From the IMG/VR virus record IMGVR_UViG_3300046529_000282, positions 1-44,583 of that record: 44,583 nt of DNA. One strand, written 5' to 3'. Position 1 is the first letter of the stretch. Each line of letters starts with the position of its first letter. This stretch comes from a virus. Below the pieces are notes generated by a model, which worked only from the letters and a program-made list of their open reading frames with translations, was not told the DNA's origin and searched no databases. Shown here piece by piece: positions 32,002-39,751 of this stretch. The translations under genes were made by a program, and so were the position numbers.

Positions 32002-32234
32002 TAAGCAACCAGAGACTTGATCTTCTCGGCAACAGCGGTTGCCTTCTCAGAAGCAGCAATGGCTTCGTCGCTGAGCTTGCCGAACTTCTGGGCAGTCGCA
32101 AGGTGGGAAACGGCCTCTTCCGTCTTGGCGACGGCAGCGGCTTCCAGCTTAGCTACGGTGCTGGTGAAGTTGGCGATGATCGCCTCAACATCGTGCTCCA
32201 CAGTCGTGAAGAACGCCTTGATCTTGGAGAACAT
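32001..32234 (-). CDS. Small coiled-coil protein (77 aa)
   Basis: ATG 32234 is preferred because GGAG lies nine bases upstream; ATG 32240 and TTG 32249 are too close to the same ribosome site. After a short N-terminus (MFSKIKAFFTTVEHDVEAII) the protein is a long Ala/Glu/Lys-rich helix (SDEAIAASEKATAVAEKI). The stop overlaps the primase start. A tail-like or replication accessory role is unknown. Confidence 0.55.
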   Translation of the reverse strand: MFSKIKAFFTTVEHDVEAIIANFTSTVAKLEAAAVAKTEEAVSHLATAQKFGKLSDEAIAASEKATAVAEKIKSLVA

Positions 32235-32249
32235 AGTCATGCGCTCCAA

Positions 32250-32483
32250 TTAGGCGGCCAGCGAGTAGCGGCTGTACTTGGTGCCGGTGCTGTCCTCGCG
32301 CACATCGGTGACGATGTTGAAGCCCTTGCGGCGCAGCTTCAGGACCACATCAGAGAGACGGCCGATTTTGTAGACGATATTGCTCTCCATGGTGGAGATG
32401 GATCGACCGCTAGCCAGATGGCCAAGGATGGTCCTCTGCTGCGGGCTAAGGCTGACCGCGCGGAAAAACTGCGAGTTCGTCAT
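32250..32483 (-). CDS. Helix-turn-helix DNA-binding protein (77 aa)
   Basis: Contains the sequence LSPQQRTILGHLASGRSIST followed by a recognition-type segment NIVYKIGRLSDVVLKLRRKG and beta wing NIVTDVRED...YSRYSL. This is the short winged helix-turn-helix often seen in phages. The downstream promoter or target is unknown. It overlaps the endonuclease I gene by 4 bp, so regulatory rather than structural function is likely. Confidence 0.7.
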   Translation of the reverse strand: MTNSQFFRAVSLSPQQRTILGHLASGRSISTMESNIVYKIGRLSDVVLKLRRKGFNIVTDVREDSTGTKYSRYSLAA

Positions 32484-32935
32484 GTCTTCTTCCTCTTCTG
32501 TTGGTGTTTGATTTCATCGATCCATTCTTGCGGAATGGTCCCCTTGTCGGCCCACTTGAACCCATGGGTTTCTGCCCACATGGCGTTGGTGGTCGGACTG
32601 CCGGGATAGATTTTGGTGCTGGCGCGTTCGTACACGACGCGAATATCAAGGCCGGGGTGCTGCTCTTTGAGGAGCAACATCTTTTGCCGCTGCTCAGCGG
32701 AGGCTTGCTTGATGCCTCCGAACTTGCCGCCGCCCCAATGGCCCTTAGCTTCTAGATAGATGTTGGTTCCGGTAATCGGAAAGTCGGGCAGATACTTCGC
32801 CTCTCGGGCGGGGACCGTGTACGGAATCTTCTCAGACTCGTACTCGTAGCCAATCCCCGCCGCGTCCAACTGCTCTGCAAGCTTCTCTTCGAGACCTGAC
32901 CGATACCTACGCGCCAGCGCAGGTTTCTTGGCCAT
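32480..32935 (-). CDS. Endonuclease I (T7 gp3-like Holliday junction resolvase)
   Basis: A 151-residue resolvase. The active-site acids appear at E16/E17 (YRSGLEEKLAEQL), D51 (YLPDFPI), E62 and K64 (IYLEAKGHW), spaced as in T7 gp3 (E20, D55, E65, K67). It cuts four-way junctions and branched DNA before packaging and helps break host DNA. It starts in the stop codon of the SSB gene. The C-terminus is very basic (HQQKRKKT). Confidence 0.9.
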   Translation of the reverse strand: MAKKPALARRYRSGLEEKLAEQLDAAGIGYEYESEKIPYTVPAREAKYLPDFPITGTNIYLEAKGHWGGGKFGGIKQASAEQRQKMLLLKEQHPGLDIRVVYERASTKIYPGSPTTNAMWAETHGFKWADKGTIPQEWIDEIKHQQKRKKT

Positions 32936-33501
32936 TAGAACGCCTCGTCATCGTCCTTAGCTGCGGACGGATCGAAGGGCGACTTGTCCTCGGTCTCTGC
33001 CGGGGCCTCATAGCCTTCCGCTTCCTCGAACGGGCTAACGCCATTGGCGCCACCACGCTCAAGCTTAATCACCTGCACCGCATTGAGGTACAGCTTGATA
33101 CCGCCGCCGAGACCTTCGTAAATGAAGGGAGAGACGTTCACCTTGATACGTGAGCCGCCGCCGATAACAGTGCCCTCGGGGAGCTTCTTGTTCTTGGCGT
33201 CGTACAGGCCCGGCTTGTACTCCTCACCGGAGCTAACCATCAGCGTGAGGTCGCCGGTCTTCTTGTCTTTCTTCCACGGCCAGTTGGCCACTGAGGTCAA
33301 GCCAGCGTCCTTAGCCAGCTTCTTCAGCCACGCATCAATTGCGCGGTGGTCTTCGTCCCCATACTTGACACGAGTGTTCCAAGTGCGTTTCTCGGGGCCG
33401 GTTGCCTGACCCTTCGCATTCTTGGGAGTGTAGACATCGACCTTGTCGAGCTTCGGAAACACTGCGGTGCCCTCGGGGAGCGTCTTAGTAATCTTCGCCA
33501 T
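32935..33501 (-). CDS. Single-stranded DNA-binding protein (T7 gp2.5-like, DUF2815)
   Basis: A 188-residue protein. The central LMVSSGEEYKPGLYD, GSRIKVNVSPFIYEG and GIKLYLNAVQVIKLE are typical of the DUF2815 / gp2.5 OB-fold group. The C-terminus is acidic and ends in DDDEAF, the tail that in T7 contacts polymerase and helicase. The gene starts after a leader with hairpins, so it may be made early in the replication phase. The order SSB, endonuclease I, HTH, primase is close to T7. Confidence 0.87.
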   Translation of the reverse strand: MAKITKTLPEGTAVFPKLDKVDVYTPKNAKGQATGPEKRTWNTRVKYGDEDHRAIDAWLKKLAKDAGLTSVANWPWKKDKKTGDLTLMVSSGEEYKPGLYDAKNKKLPEGTVIGGGSRIKVNVSPFIYEGLGGGIKLYLNAVQVIKLERGGANGVSPFEEAEGYEAPAETEDKSPFDPSAAKDDDEAF

Positions 33502-33541
33502 TTAGAAATTTAGTACCGTTAGTAAGCTTTAGTTGCTGAGT

Positions 33542-33620
33542 GCAGCGGAGTCCGCTGCCCCCCGTTAATGGATGCGTGGACCGCATCGGGAAAAGATGGC
33601 GAACCCTCTCCGATGCGGTC
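33542..33620 (-). promoter_or_regulatory. Palindrome and hairpin in the SSB leader
   Basis: Two structures lie in the 127-bp gap before the SSB gene. GCAGCGGAGTCCGCTGC (33542-33558) is a perfect palindrome around its middle base. GACCGCATCGG (33579-33589) and CCGATGCGGTC (33610-33620) form an 11-bp perfect stem with a 20-nt loop. No U tract follows on either strand, so an operator or message-stabilising hairpin is more likely than a terminator. Confidence 0.55.
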
Positions 33621-33628
33621 ATTGTCGG

Positions 33629-33754
33629 TCAGTCTTCCCAAGTCCCCGGGATCATCCAGTAGGAATAGGATGGCCACCACGCGGCCCCTGAAATCACGTA
33701 GTCGCAGCGCGACGCGTAATAGACTTGGATTGTCCCGTTGGCATACTCGTCCAT
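33629..33754 (-). CDS. Hypothetical aromatic small protein (41 aa)
   Basis: ATG overlaps the previous stop (TGATG). Rich in Tyr and Trp (YYASRCDYVISGAAWWPSYS), suggesting a small folded or membrane-bound product. It ends just before the hairpin of the SSB leader. No family recognised. Confidence 0.5.
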   Translation of the reverse strand: MDEYANGTIQVYYASRCDYVISGAAWWPSYSYWMIPGTWED

Positions 33755-33939
33755 CAGAACCCCGCATCAACGAGCGCGTTGGCGAGCGCCTTCGTCTGCT
33801 CAGTGCTGAGTGTGATAGCTGCGGTGGTCTCGTCCCTCACGGTGATAACCACGCCACCCGACCACTCCGGGCGCAGGCTCACGATCAGCGTATCGCCGAA
33901 CTCGTCAGTAGTCTCGAAAACGTCGTCGTAGAAAGTCAT
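33754..33939 (-). CDS. Hypothetical small protein (61 aa)
   Basis: A beta-rich first half (FGDTLIVSLRPEWSGGVVIT) and a C-terminal helix (LSTEQTKALANALVDAGF) suggest a small alpha/beta domain. The start overlaps the preceding stop (ATGA). Function unknown. Confidence 0.55.
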   Translation of the reverse strand: MTFYDDVFETTDEFGDTLIVSLRPEWSGGVVITVRDETTAAITLSTEQTKALANALVDAGF

Positions 33940-34115
33940 CGGATGCTCGATGTTGGAGGTTGATAGTTACGGATTGCTCGCACCTGATAGCGGCGCTGCT
34001 GCTTCAGCCAACGCCACTCATTCAGGTCTGCAAGGGAGACAACTGGTTTCCCAGCTATCTCCTCAAGCAGATGATCGACGCGGATAATCTCCGCGACGTT
34101 GGCCGCGATGCTCAA
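33936..34115 (-). CDS. Hypothetical basic protein (59 aa), TTG start
   Basis: TTG at 34115 overlaps the upstream stop (TTGA). The sequence ADLNEWRWLKQQRRYQVRAI is strongly basic and helical, so nucleic acid binding is possible. It sits just after the RNA polymerase gene in the middle phase of the leftward arm. Confidence 0.5.
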   Translation of the reverse strand: MSIAANVAEIIRVDHLLEEIAGKPVVSLADLNEWRWLKQQRRYQVRAIRNYQPPTSSIR

Positions 34116-34291
34116 CGGGCGCCCAAGGCAATCGCGCGGTCAACGCACTTGCTGGCGCTCTCGGCAATCGCGGTGGCCAGCTTCTGGAAGTCCTCGTCGC
34201 CTGTGATCCGCAGCGTGAGCGCCGCAGCGGTCAGGGCAGCAACGGCATCCTTGGCGATGGCTTCAAAGGTGTCAGTCGAAGAGTTGCGCAT
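34112..34291 (-). CDS. Hypothetical Ala-rich protein (59 aa)
   Basis: First gene downstream of the RNA polymerase. Helical and Ala-rich (EAIAKDAVAALTAAALTLRI), ending CVDRAIALGAR. No family recognised. The preceding 24-bp element inside the end of the polymerase gene could supply its promoter. Confidence 0.55.
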   Translation of the reverse strand: MRNSSTDTFEAIAKDAVAALTAAALTLRITGDEDFQKLATAIAESASKCVDRAIALGAR

Positions 34292-34317
34292 GGTATTGGT
34301 TCCCTATTGGTGACTAA

Positions 34318-36831
34318 TTAGGCAAAGGCATACTTCGCCCGTTTGACTTCGTTAAGGTCCAGCTGACCCTTCGTCGGAAGCTGCGGCAGTCGCGTTTGGT
34401 TTGCTTCTGACAACTGAGCGCTTGCTGTAGAGCGTAGGCCAGATAAAAGGTCATCTCCTTGATACATCTGCACAAACTGCTCCCGAATGATCTGATTGAA
34501 CCGGGAAGCATTTGCCGGAAGGCAACCAAATGAGTCATGAACAGTCACGATGTCCGTAATGCCTTCGTCAGCGCACGCCCCCACTGTCAGGAGCAAATGG
34601 CTGGCGTCCAGCGAATGCACCCAATTGGGAGCGATGGACTGTTGGCACTTGCGTTTCTGTAGTGTCGCCTCGTCTCCCGTGGCCACGTTGACCTTGATGC
34701 GCTCGTTATGCAGCCACAGCCGAAGAACCTTCGTCGTAGCGTCATGGTAGCGGTTGATGCACGGGATGCCTGCCGGTGTGATCCAGCTAACCGGCTTCCC
34801 CTCGTGTGCCATAACGCCCGCCAGAGCCTTCAGGAAGTCCATGGCCTCAGCGGGCTTGCGGACTACCTCGGTGATCGCCGCGTATGCCACACGGCCCATA
34901 TAGCGAGCCGCAGCCGCCTGCTCCTTGACGGTCCCGAAGTGATGGGGCGTCTTGTTGCGCACGGCATCGGCTTGCAGTGGTGCCATCAGGTCCTCAAAGA
35001 ACTGATCGCCCATCCCGTTCGCCTCGGAGCTATAGCAGAACGTCATCGTTGACCTCTTCAACATCTTCCTGTCGATGCCGCCTTTGTAGCTAAGGAACAG
35101 CTGGGCAAAGTGGCGCTTCTTTTCGTCCTGGCCCCGTGCGTCCTCCTCGACCATACGGCGGGCAACCGCCGCCACAATGGCGTAGATGTCCTGCGGGATT
35201 GCGTTGTCCGTGAGGTTCACGAAGCGGCCTTCCTCAGCCAGCATCGCCCCCGCCATGTGCTGAAGGCCCGAACAGCTACCGTCGAAGGAAACAGGCAGAT
35301 GGCACACTCGCGAGGCAGAGTCGTCCAAACACGCAACAAGCTCGCGGGTAGCAGCGAGGAACAGGAACGGGCTGTCTGCATTCGTCCATCCCAGATTGGT
35401 CAGCGGCGCCCTCACGTAGCCCCTCAGCGTCTCGATGTTCTCTCTCACCCATCGCACTCTCTCCTTCAGTGGTTTCTTGTCGAGCCCAATCCCATCGGCG
35501 CCCTTTTGGGCCCAACAGTTAGCTAAGTGTACTGATAACCAATATGTACCCTTTCGGCCAATCGGAGCCCCGTTCCTAAACAGAAACAGGCTCCGCACAT
35601 GATCGCCCCGCTGGAAATTGAAGCGCGGCAACGGATACACGCGGCCCCGAAAGTCCATAGTCATTCCCGTGTAGAACTCGGGCGCCTCGGCCAGCCGGTG
35701 GGCCTCGGCCATGTCCAGAGCCAACAGCGTCAAGTCGCTATGGCGCTGCCGGTTGAGCTTCTGCGCGGAGTAGCGCTCCTCGCTAGCTAGCTTGCGCTCG
35801 TCCTGGCCCAGCGCTTGCCACTGCTCCTCCGTGAGCTTGGGCGGCACCTCGATTTTGTCGGGCACAGTGAACCCGGGGACTACGACACCGTTCGCCCTCA
35901 CCTGATCCATCACGTCCAGCAGCCAAGTGTTGATCTTGAACGGGACGGCTTGCAGCGTGTTGATGCCCTTGAGCGCGGGCGCCATTGTGCCGTCAGCTAT
36001 CGCCTTCTTGACCTCGGCAATCTGATCGTTGTTGTGGGCCTTCAGGAGCGAGGCTGTCTTGAACACGCTCGCATCCTCGGAGGGGCGCTGCTTGTAGCTA
36101 ACCCACGGCTGCGGCGCGGTCATTCGCGGGAGCCAAACCGGGCGCCGCAAAATCATGTCCTTGATCGAGTCCGCCATGAGCCCGTGCGCCTCCTCGGACA
36201 CAGTGAGCACGCGGTACTTCTCTGGGAGCCCGAGAGACTTGTTCCATTCGGTGAACTCCTCCCAGCGGAACACATCGGGCAGCCCCTGCGTGAGCAGGTC
36301 AGAGCACCACACGCCAGCAATCACGCACTCCTCTTTGCTCCACTCGTCACTGGTGAACCCGGCTTTCTTGGCCACAGCGCGGGCCGCCGCGTGGCGCATC
36401 TTCTGGTTAGAGTGCCTCTTCTCCGCGTATTGGCTAGCGCGCTCCGCGAGCTTCTTATTGGTTTTCAGGAGGTTTGCATGGAAGCATTCGGCCTCAAGGT
36501 TTTCAGCAAACATCTTGAACGCCTTCACCTGCTTCTTTGGCTGGCTGGCAACTACATGCAGGCCGGTCTGCAAGCAGACGAGAGCTACAATCTCAGGCTC
36601 TAGCTGCCTCAGCATCCGCTCAAGGTTATATTCTTGGGAGCTAGCGTGGCATTTGGTTTTCCACTTCTCCGTAAGGTACTCAGTGAGGCGGGGTAGCAGC
36701 TGTCCGCTAAGGGCCATTGCCCCGGTGGTCGATCCCTTGCCGAAGCTGGCAGCTTGTCGCTTGTCCTTCTTCTTCAGGGAAGCTGCGGCTAGCTGGTATT
36801 CCCGAGCCTCAGCTATCTGCATCTGTTCCAA
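34318..36831 (-). CDS. Single-subunit phage RNA polymerase (T7-like)
   Basis: Transcribes phage genes from phage-specific promoters. I choose TTG 36831 (837 residues) because AAGGGG lies six bases upstream; a TTG at 36906 would give 862. Numbered from 36906, the active site is D542 (SFDGSCSGLQHM), K617 (KMLKRSTMTFCYSS, with Y625) and D791 (TVHDSFG). The specificity-loop region precedes SIAPNWVHSLDASH, and the C-terminus is YAFA, as in T7 (FAFA). It is close to T7 RNA polymerase in size (883). Nearby is the integrase gene, an order seen in integrase-bearing T7-like phages. Confidence 0.95.
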   Translation of the reverse strand: MEQMQIAEAREYQLAAASLKKKDKRQAASFGKGSTTGAMALSGQLLPRLTEYLTEKWKTKCHASSQEYNLERMLRQLEPEIVALVCLQTGLHVVASQPKKQVKAFKMFAENLEAECFHANLLKTNKKLAERASQYAEKRHSNQKMRHAAARAVAKKAGFTSDEWSKEECVIAGVWCSDLLTQGLPDVFRWEEFTEWNKSLGLPEKYRVLTVSEEAHGLMADSIKDMILRRPVWLPRMTAPQPWVSYKQRPSEDASVFKTASLLKAHNNDQIAEVKKAIADGTMAPALKGINTLQAVPFKINTWLLDVMDQVRANGVVVPGFTVPDKIEVPPKLTEEQWQALGQDERKLASEERYSAQKLNRQRHSDLTLLALDMAEAHRLAEAPEFYTGMTMDFRGRVYPLPRFNFQRGDHVRSLFLFRNGAPIGRKGTYWLSVHLANCWAQKGADGIGLDKKPLKERVRWVRENIETLRGYVRAPLTNLGWTNADSPFLFLAATRELVACLDDSASRVCHLPVSFDGSCSGLQHMAGAMLAEEGRFVNLTDNAIPQDIYAIVAAVARRMVEEDARGQDEKKRHFAQLFLSYKGGIDRKMLKRSTMTFCYSSEANGMGDQFFEDLMAPLQADAVRNKTPHHFGTVKEQAAAARYMGRVAYAAITEVVRKPAEAMDFLKALAGVMAHEGKPVSWITPAGIPCINRYHDATTKVLRLWLHNERIKVNVATGDEATLQKRKCQQSIAPNWVHSLDASHLLLTVGACADEGITDIVTVHDSFGCLPANASRFNQIIREQFVQMYQGDDLLSGLRSTASAQLSEANQTRLPQLPTKGQLDLNEVKRAKYAFA
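34422..34445 (-). promoter_or_regulatory. Candidate phage promoter element, copy 1
   Basis: Read on the minus strand, the 24 bases begin TATCTGGCCTAC and end GCTCTACAGCAA. They are identical to copy 2 and lie in the 3' end of the RNA polymerase gene, pointing at the replication genes. Proposed phage RNA polymerase promoter. Confidence 0.5.
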
Positions 36832-36845
36832 TCTATTCCCCTTCG

Positions 36846-36869
36846 TTGCTGTAGAGCGTAGGCCAGATA
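36846..36869 (-). promoter_or_regulatory. Candidate phage promoter element, copy 2
   Basis: Identical 24 bases, 2424 bp from copy 1, ending 15 bp before the preferred RNA polymerase start. If the longer 36906 start is used it lies inside the coding region, in the same frame as copy 1 (both would read GLRSTA). Confidence 0.5.
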
Positions 36870-36946
36870 TCGGCCAAGTGGTTGGTTTTGTTGGATAGTT
36901 GCCCAAAACAGTCCGTCTGCTATGGGCGCCCTCGACGTTCCGGGCT

Positions 36947-36974
36947 TATATAGTGAGGGTTAATTAGATTGCAA
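36947..36974 (-). promoter_or_regulatory. Promoter upstream of RNA polymerase with a T3-like core
   Basis: The minus strand reads AATTAACCCTCACTATATA (36965-36947). Its first 15 bases equal the start of the classical T3 promoter, and CACTATA is the T7-family core. It also fits a host promoter, TTGCAA (36974-36969), 16 bp, TATATA. The sequence ATTGC-N5-GCAAT over the -35 could be an operator. Confidence 0.6.
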
Positions 36975-37018
36975 TGGGCAATAGTCTCCCATTCGGTTCC
37001 GTCCTCCGTAGGAGCGTT

Positions 37019-38170
37019 TTATTCATCAGCGTCCCTAGCAAAATCAATGACTTGCGCGGAGCGTTTAGCCAACTTTTTGGCCCTGTCCCCCGCGTACTTT
37101 TCAACTTTTTTCTCAACCTGAAGATGATCCTCAAGGTCTAGCTCGTCATACTCATCATGCACATCATCGTCCATATGCCCCAGTAATTGCTTGCGAATTC
37201 CCTTTTCGACACCCGACTTCCTAAGACGCCTTACACGTGCATGGCGCAGAGAGTGAATGACGATGTTGCCCGAGACCCCCGCGCGTTTCACGGCTCGCTT
37301 GAAACAAGATAGCAATCGGTTACCATTCGGCACCTGCCCGGTAGCTATCAAAGCGCGGATGTTCTTAGCCAAATCGGCCGGAAGGGTTACAATGCGTCCC
37401 TTTCCGTTCTTAGTCTGTCCCTTATGCAGCTGGATGACCCCACGGAGAACAAGCGTTCCGTCTTCGTCCTCTACCTGTACTATGGTGATCTGTTCGGGCC
37501 TCAGCTTCTCGCAGAGTTCCCCACGGCGCAGACCAGTGTGCATCATGACCTCGACGCACAGGGCCTCTAGCTCCTCCCCGGCCTCGCGCATTAGCCGCAG
37601 GATCAGGGCATCCTGTTCGGGCAGGAGGACATCGCGGTCCCGCTTGGTTTCTTCCTCGTCCAGATAGGGCGCAGCTGGGGGCCGCTCGGCCATAATCTCT
37701 TCCTGATGGGCAAAGGCCAGAACCGCGCTCGCGGCCGACAGGTACCGGTTGATGGTGGCATTGCTAAGGGGCTCCCCGTACCTTGCGGCGCTCTTGGAGC
37801 GACCCTGTAGGCTCTCGGTGATCTTCCCCAGCGCGGCCCTAGAGACCCGCTGTACCTCATAGGAACCGATCACGGCAACGCAGTATTCCAGGCGCTGCAT
37901 CAGGGAGCGGTCCTTGCCCTTCTTCCACTTCCCCCGGGGCCCGCCCTTAGCCTTGGCTAGCTCAGTGACCTCAGCGAACGTGGGGGCCCCGGTGCTGGGG
38001 GCGCCGTCAATGATCGTCGGGGGCTCCTCGCCCGTTAGCTTCACGTATAGCTCATAGCCTTCGGCATCCTTCTTGCGGTCGAACGTGCGGCGGAACCGCT
38101 TGCCCTTGACGACAACTTCGCCAAGGAACTTACCGGTCGGCTTGCCCTGCTTCTTCTCAGCGTAGGCCAT
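37019..38170 (-). CDS. Tyrosine recombinase (integrase)
   Basis: A 383-residue site-specific recombinase. Residues 14-45 look like an arm-binding domain (KGKRFRRTFDRKKDAEGYEL). A SAM-like core-binding domain spans about 80-165. The catalytic domain has R215 (HTGLRRGE), lysine near 250-257 (LHKGQTKNGKGR), H306 and R309 (HSLRHARV), H332 (LLGHMDDD) and the nucleophile Y341 (HDEYDEL). All catalytic residues are present, so the enzyme may be active. I cannot identify the attachment site; no tRNA-like sequence is next to it. It precedes RNA polymerase. Confidence 0.92.
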   Translation of the reverse strand: MAYAEKKQGKPTGKFLGEVVVKGKRFRRTFDRKKDAEGYELYVKLTGEEPPTIIDGAPSTGAPTFAEVTELAKAKGGPRGKWKKGKDRSLMQRLEYCVAVIGSYEVQRVSRAALGKITESLQGRSKSAARYGEPLSNATINRYLSAASAVLAFAHQEEIMAERPPAAPYLDEEETKRDRDVLLPEQDALILRLMREAGEELEALCVEVMMHTGLRRGELCEKLRPEQITIVQVEDEDGTLVLRGVIQLHKGQTKNGKGRIVTLPADLAKNIRALIATGQVPNGNRLLSCFKRAVKRAGVSGNIVIHSLRHARVRRLRKSGVEKGIRKQLLGHMDDDVHDEYDELDLEDHLQVEKKVEKYAGDRAKKLAKRSAQVIDFARDADE

Positions 38171-38324
38171 GGATGAACCCCTCGATAACGATTAGCCAAA
38201 TGGCGATTGAGTAGGCGATGCCTGCCAGCAGGCCCCAGTTTGTTCGACGCCGTATCCCGCCAGTGGCCTCATAGAGTGCCCACAAGGCGGCAATAACAAG
38301 CGTGGCGCGATAGTAGTAGTCCAT
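38157..38324 (-). CDS. Small membrane protein (55 aa)
   Basis: ATG 38324 is preferred; an ATG at 38366 is possible. Two hydrophobic helices (ATLVIAALWALYEATGG, LLAGIAYSIAIWLIVIEGF). The end overlaps the integrase start by 14 bp. No known function. It could act in membrane exclusion or lysogeny but nothing shows this. Confidence 0.55.
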   Translation of the reverse strand: MDYYYRATLVIAALWALYEATGGIRRRTNWGLLAGIAYSIAIWLIVIEGFIHGLR

Positions 38325-38396
38325 CCGCTTCACCCGATACTCACGCGTAAGTGTAGCTAGTGTCATTAGCTAACCTTTCAGCTAAAACGAGGAGGC

Positions 38397-38636
38397 TCAA
38401 CTCTCCCGTAATTTCATCGAGCGCTCCCAATAGACCCCGAAGTATTCCCTCCGGCGCCGCCGCGCGTATGCCCATGCATCCCTGCGCGCCGCTGTGTGGT
38501 GGGTGTAGTTCATGGGCACTAGGGAGAACTCGCCCATGTAGATGTTCCACACGCCCGGGGCATCTTCGCGCACGCTAATCATCGAAGGGACTAGCTGCCA
38601 GCGCGAGGGGCCCTCTTGTTTCCATATGAAGTCCAT
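38397..38636 (-). CDS. Hypothetical basic protein (79 aa)
   Basis: The middle is beta-rich (GVWNIYMGEFSLVPMNYTHH) and the end is strongly basic and helical (DAWAYARRRRREYFGVYWE). A nucleic-acid contact is possible. No family recognised. Confidence 0.55.
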   Translation of the reverse strand: MDFIWKQEGPSRWQLVPSMISVREDAPGVWNIYMGEFSLVPMNYTHHTAARRDAWAYARRRRREYFGVYWERSMKLRES

Positions 38637-38646
38637 TAGGCACCTG

Positions 38647-39087
38647 CTACGCTTTGCGGCTCAGTTCCCAAGCGCGCCTAACCTTGGAAAGCAAAGCGGC
38701 GCCCTTCTCACTAATAAAGGATCGATTAATTCTAAGGTCTTTCTTGTCGCGAACCTGTTCAATCACGTTCATGCCTTCCTCGCCGCGTCGGTCGCGTTCG
38801 CCAAGGTCCAGCAGGTGGCGCGTCATGACAGCCTTATAGATGCCGAGTTCGGTAGCGTACTCGTTGACAGGCCGCCCTTCCTTCTCCGCGACCGCCAGAA
38901 AGCTAATAATGTAGCTAGCTGGTATTGTCGGGTTTAGTGCGACGAAGGGCTCCAAGGCCAAGCGTAGCGCTTTGGCAGCCTGTCTCACTTCGTCAGTCAA
39001 ATGCGATTTGTACCCCATCGGTACTGCTGCGGCCATGTTGCCTCCTAAATGCGGTGCGTTGAGATAGTCTCCGTTAGTATGTGCCAT
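38647..39087 (-). CDS. MarR-like winged-helix regulator
   Basis: A 146-residue protein. Residues about 60-135 have the order helix, helix-turn-helix, wing: SYIISFLAVAEKEGRPVNEY, ATELGIYKAVMTRHLLDLGE, then basic wing DKKDLRINRSFISEKG. Such phage MarR-like proteins act as transcription regulators or, near an integrase, as lysogeny switches. The upstream gap of 41 bp includes a TTGGAG ribosome site and a weak TTGAGT -35. Its operators could be the palindromes in the right-end region, untested. Confidence 0.7.
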   Translation of the reverse strand: MAHTNGDYLNAPHLGGNMAAAVPMGYKSHLTDEVRQAAKALRLALEPFVALNPTIPASYIISFLAVAEKEGRPVNEYATELGIYKAVMTRHLLDLGERDRRGEEGMNVIEQVRDKKDLRINRSFISEKGAALLSKVRRAWELSRKA

Positions 39088-39128
39088 GGGAATACTCCAA
39101 TTACAACTTGTTTAAGATGGTACTCAAC

Positions 39129-39497
39129 TTAGGGTGTGAAGATACGACGCAGTATAAAGTCGCGAGTGAAGCCAAGCATAAATAGGCCCACAAGGGTAAC
39201 CAACCATCCACCCTGCGCCCAATGCAGCACGCCAGCCGCAACAGGTACGGTGACCAACATGGAGGCGAGACTATTACAGTTCTTGGGAGCAGGGCCGCAC
39301 GGCTTAGCTACAGGTGTAATAGCTGCCCACACTTCTTCGTCAGTGTCCGCAATGTCGAACACGAGATCAGCGTGGTGATCGAAGGCGAGCGCGACATGAT
39401 AGCTATCCAGCCGCGTCAGCTGCCCGGTTGCCCCAGCCGGAACGTTGTCTAGAGGGGCGGAAAGCACGAATAGGGTATCGGCCGGAATTGTAGTCAT
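39129..39497 (-). CDS. Hypothetical protein with C-terminal membrane segments (122 aa)
   Basis: ATG 39497 is chosen because the frame upstream is rich in short runs with no gene-like pattern. The first 85 residues are soluble and acidic (DHHADLVFDIADTDEEVWAA). The last 45 contain two hydrophobic segments (MLVTVPVAAGVLHWAQ, GGWLVTLVGLFMLGF) and a basic end. No family recognised. Confidence 0.55.
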   Translation of the reverse strand: MTTIPADTLFVLSAPLDNVPAGATGQLTRLDSYHVALAFDHHADLVFDIADTDEEVWAAITPVAKPCGPAPKNCNSLASMLVTVPVAAGVLHWAQGGWLVTLVGLFMLGFTRDFILRRIFTP

Positions 39498-39655
39498 GTG
39501 ATGCTCGCGCGTTTGTCGTTGTGTGCAAAAGGATACGCTTGGAAAGCTAGTCTCACACCGGGAAAAAGAGGTCAACGTTGTGCCCACGTTTTGCCGTAGT
39601 TTTACCGACAGCCTTACTGGTGGATAAACGGATTGCATGGATGGAACCCCTACAA

Positions 39656-39751
39656 TCACGCCATAAATTGCGCGATGAACCCAATCCCCCAGGCAGCGCC
39701 GCCTAGCCACATCGCGATGCGGGCAGCTGCGGCCCATGTGTCCCGCGTCAT
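39656..39751 (-). CDS. Tiny membrane peptide (31 aa)
   Basis: ATGA overlap with the preceding gene. One hydrophobic helix (IAMWLGGAAWGIGFIAQFMA) makes up most of it. The overlap supports translation. Function unknown. Confidence 0.45.
   Translation of the reverse strand: MTRDTWAAAARIAMWLGGAAWGIGFIAQFMA

Noticed and set aside
33519-33770. 83-residue minus-strand open frame in the SSB leader
   Set aside because: It shadows the better 41-residue frame (33629-33754), which has a TGATG-coupled start, and it runs through the leader hairpins.
36999-37021. Terminator between integrase and RNA polymerase
   Set aside because: CTCC/GGAG is only 4 bp, and the T run is on the plus strand, against the direction of transcription.
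39547-39575. Host-type promoter TTGACC-N17-GACTAG before the 122-residue gene
   Set aside because: The -35 is good but the -10 is poor; not enough to annotate.
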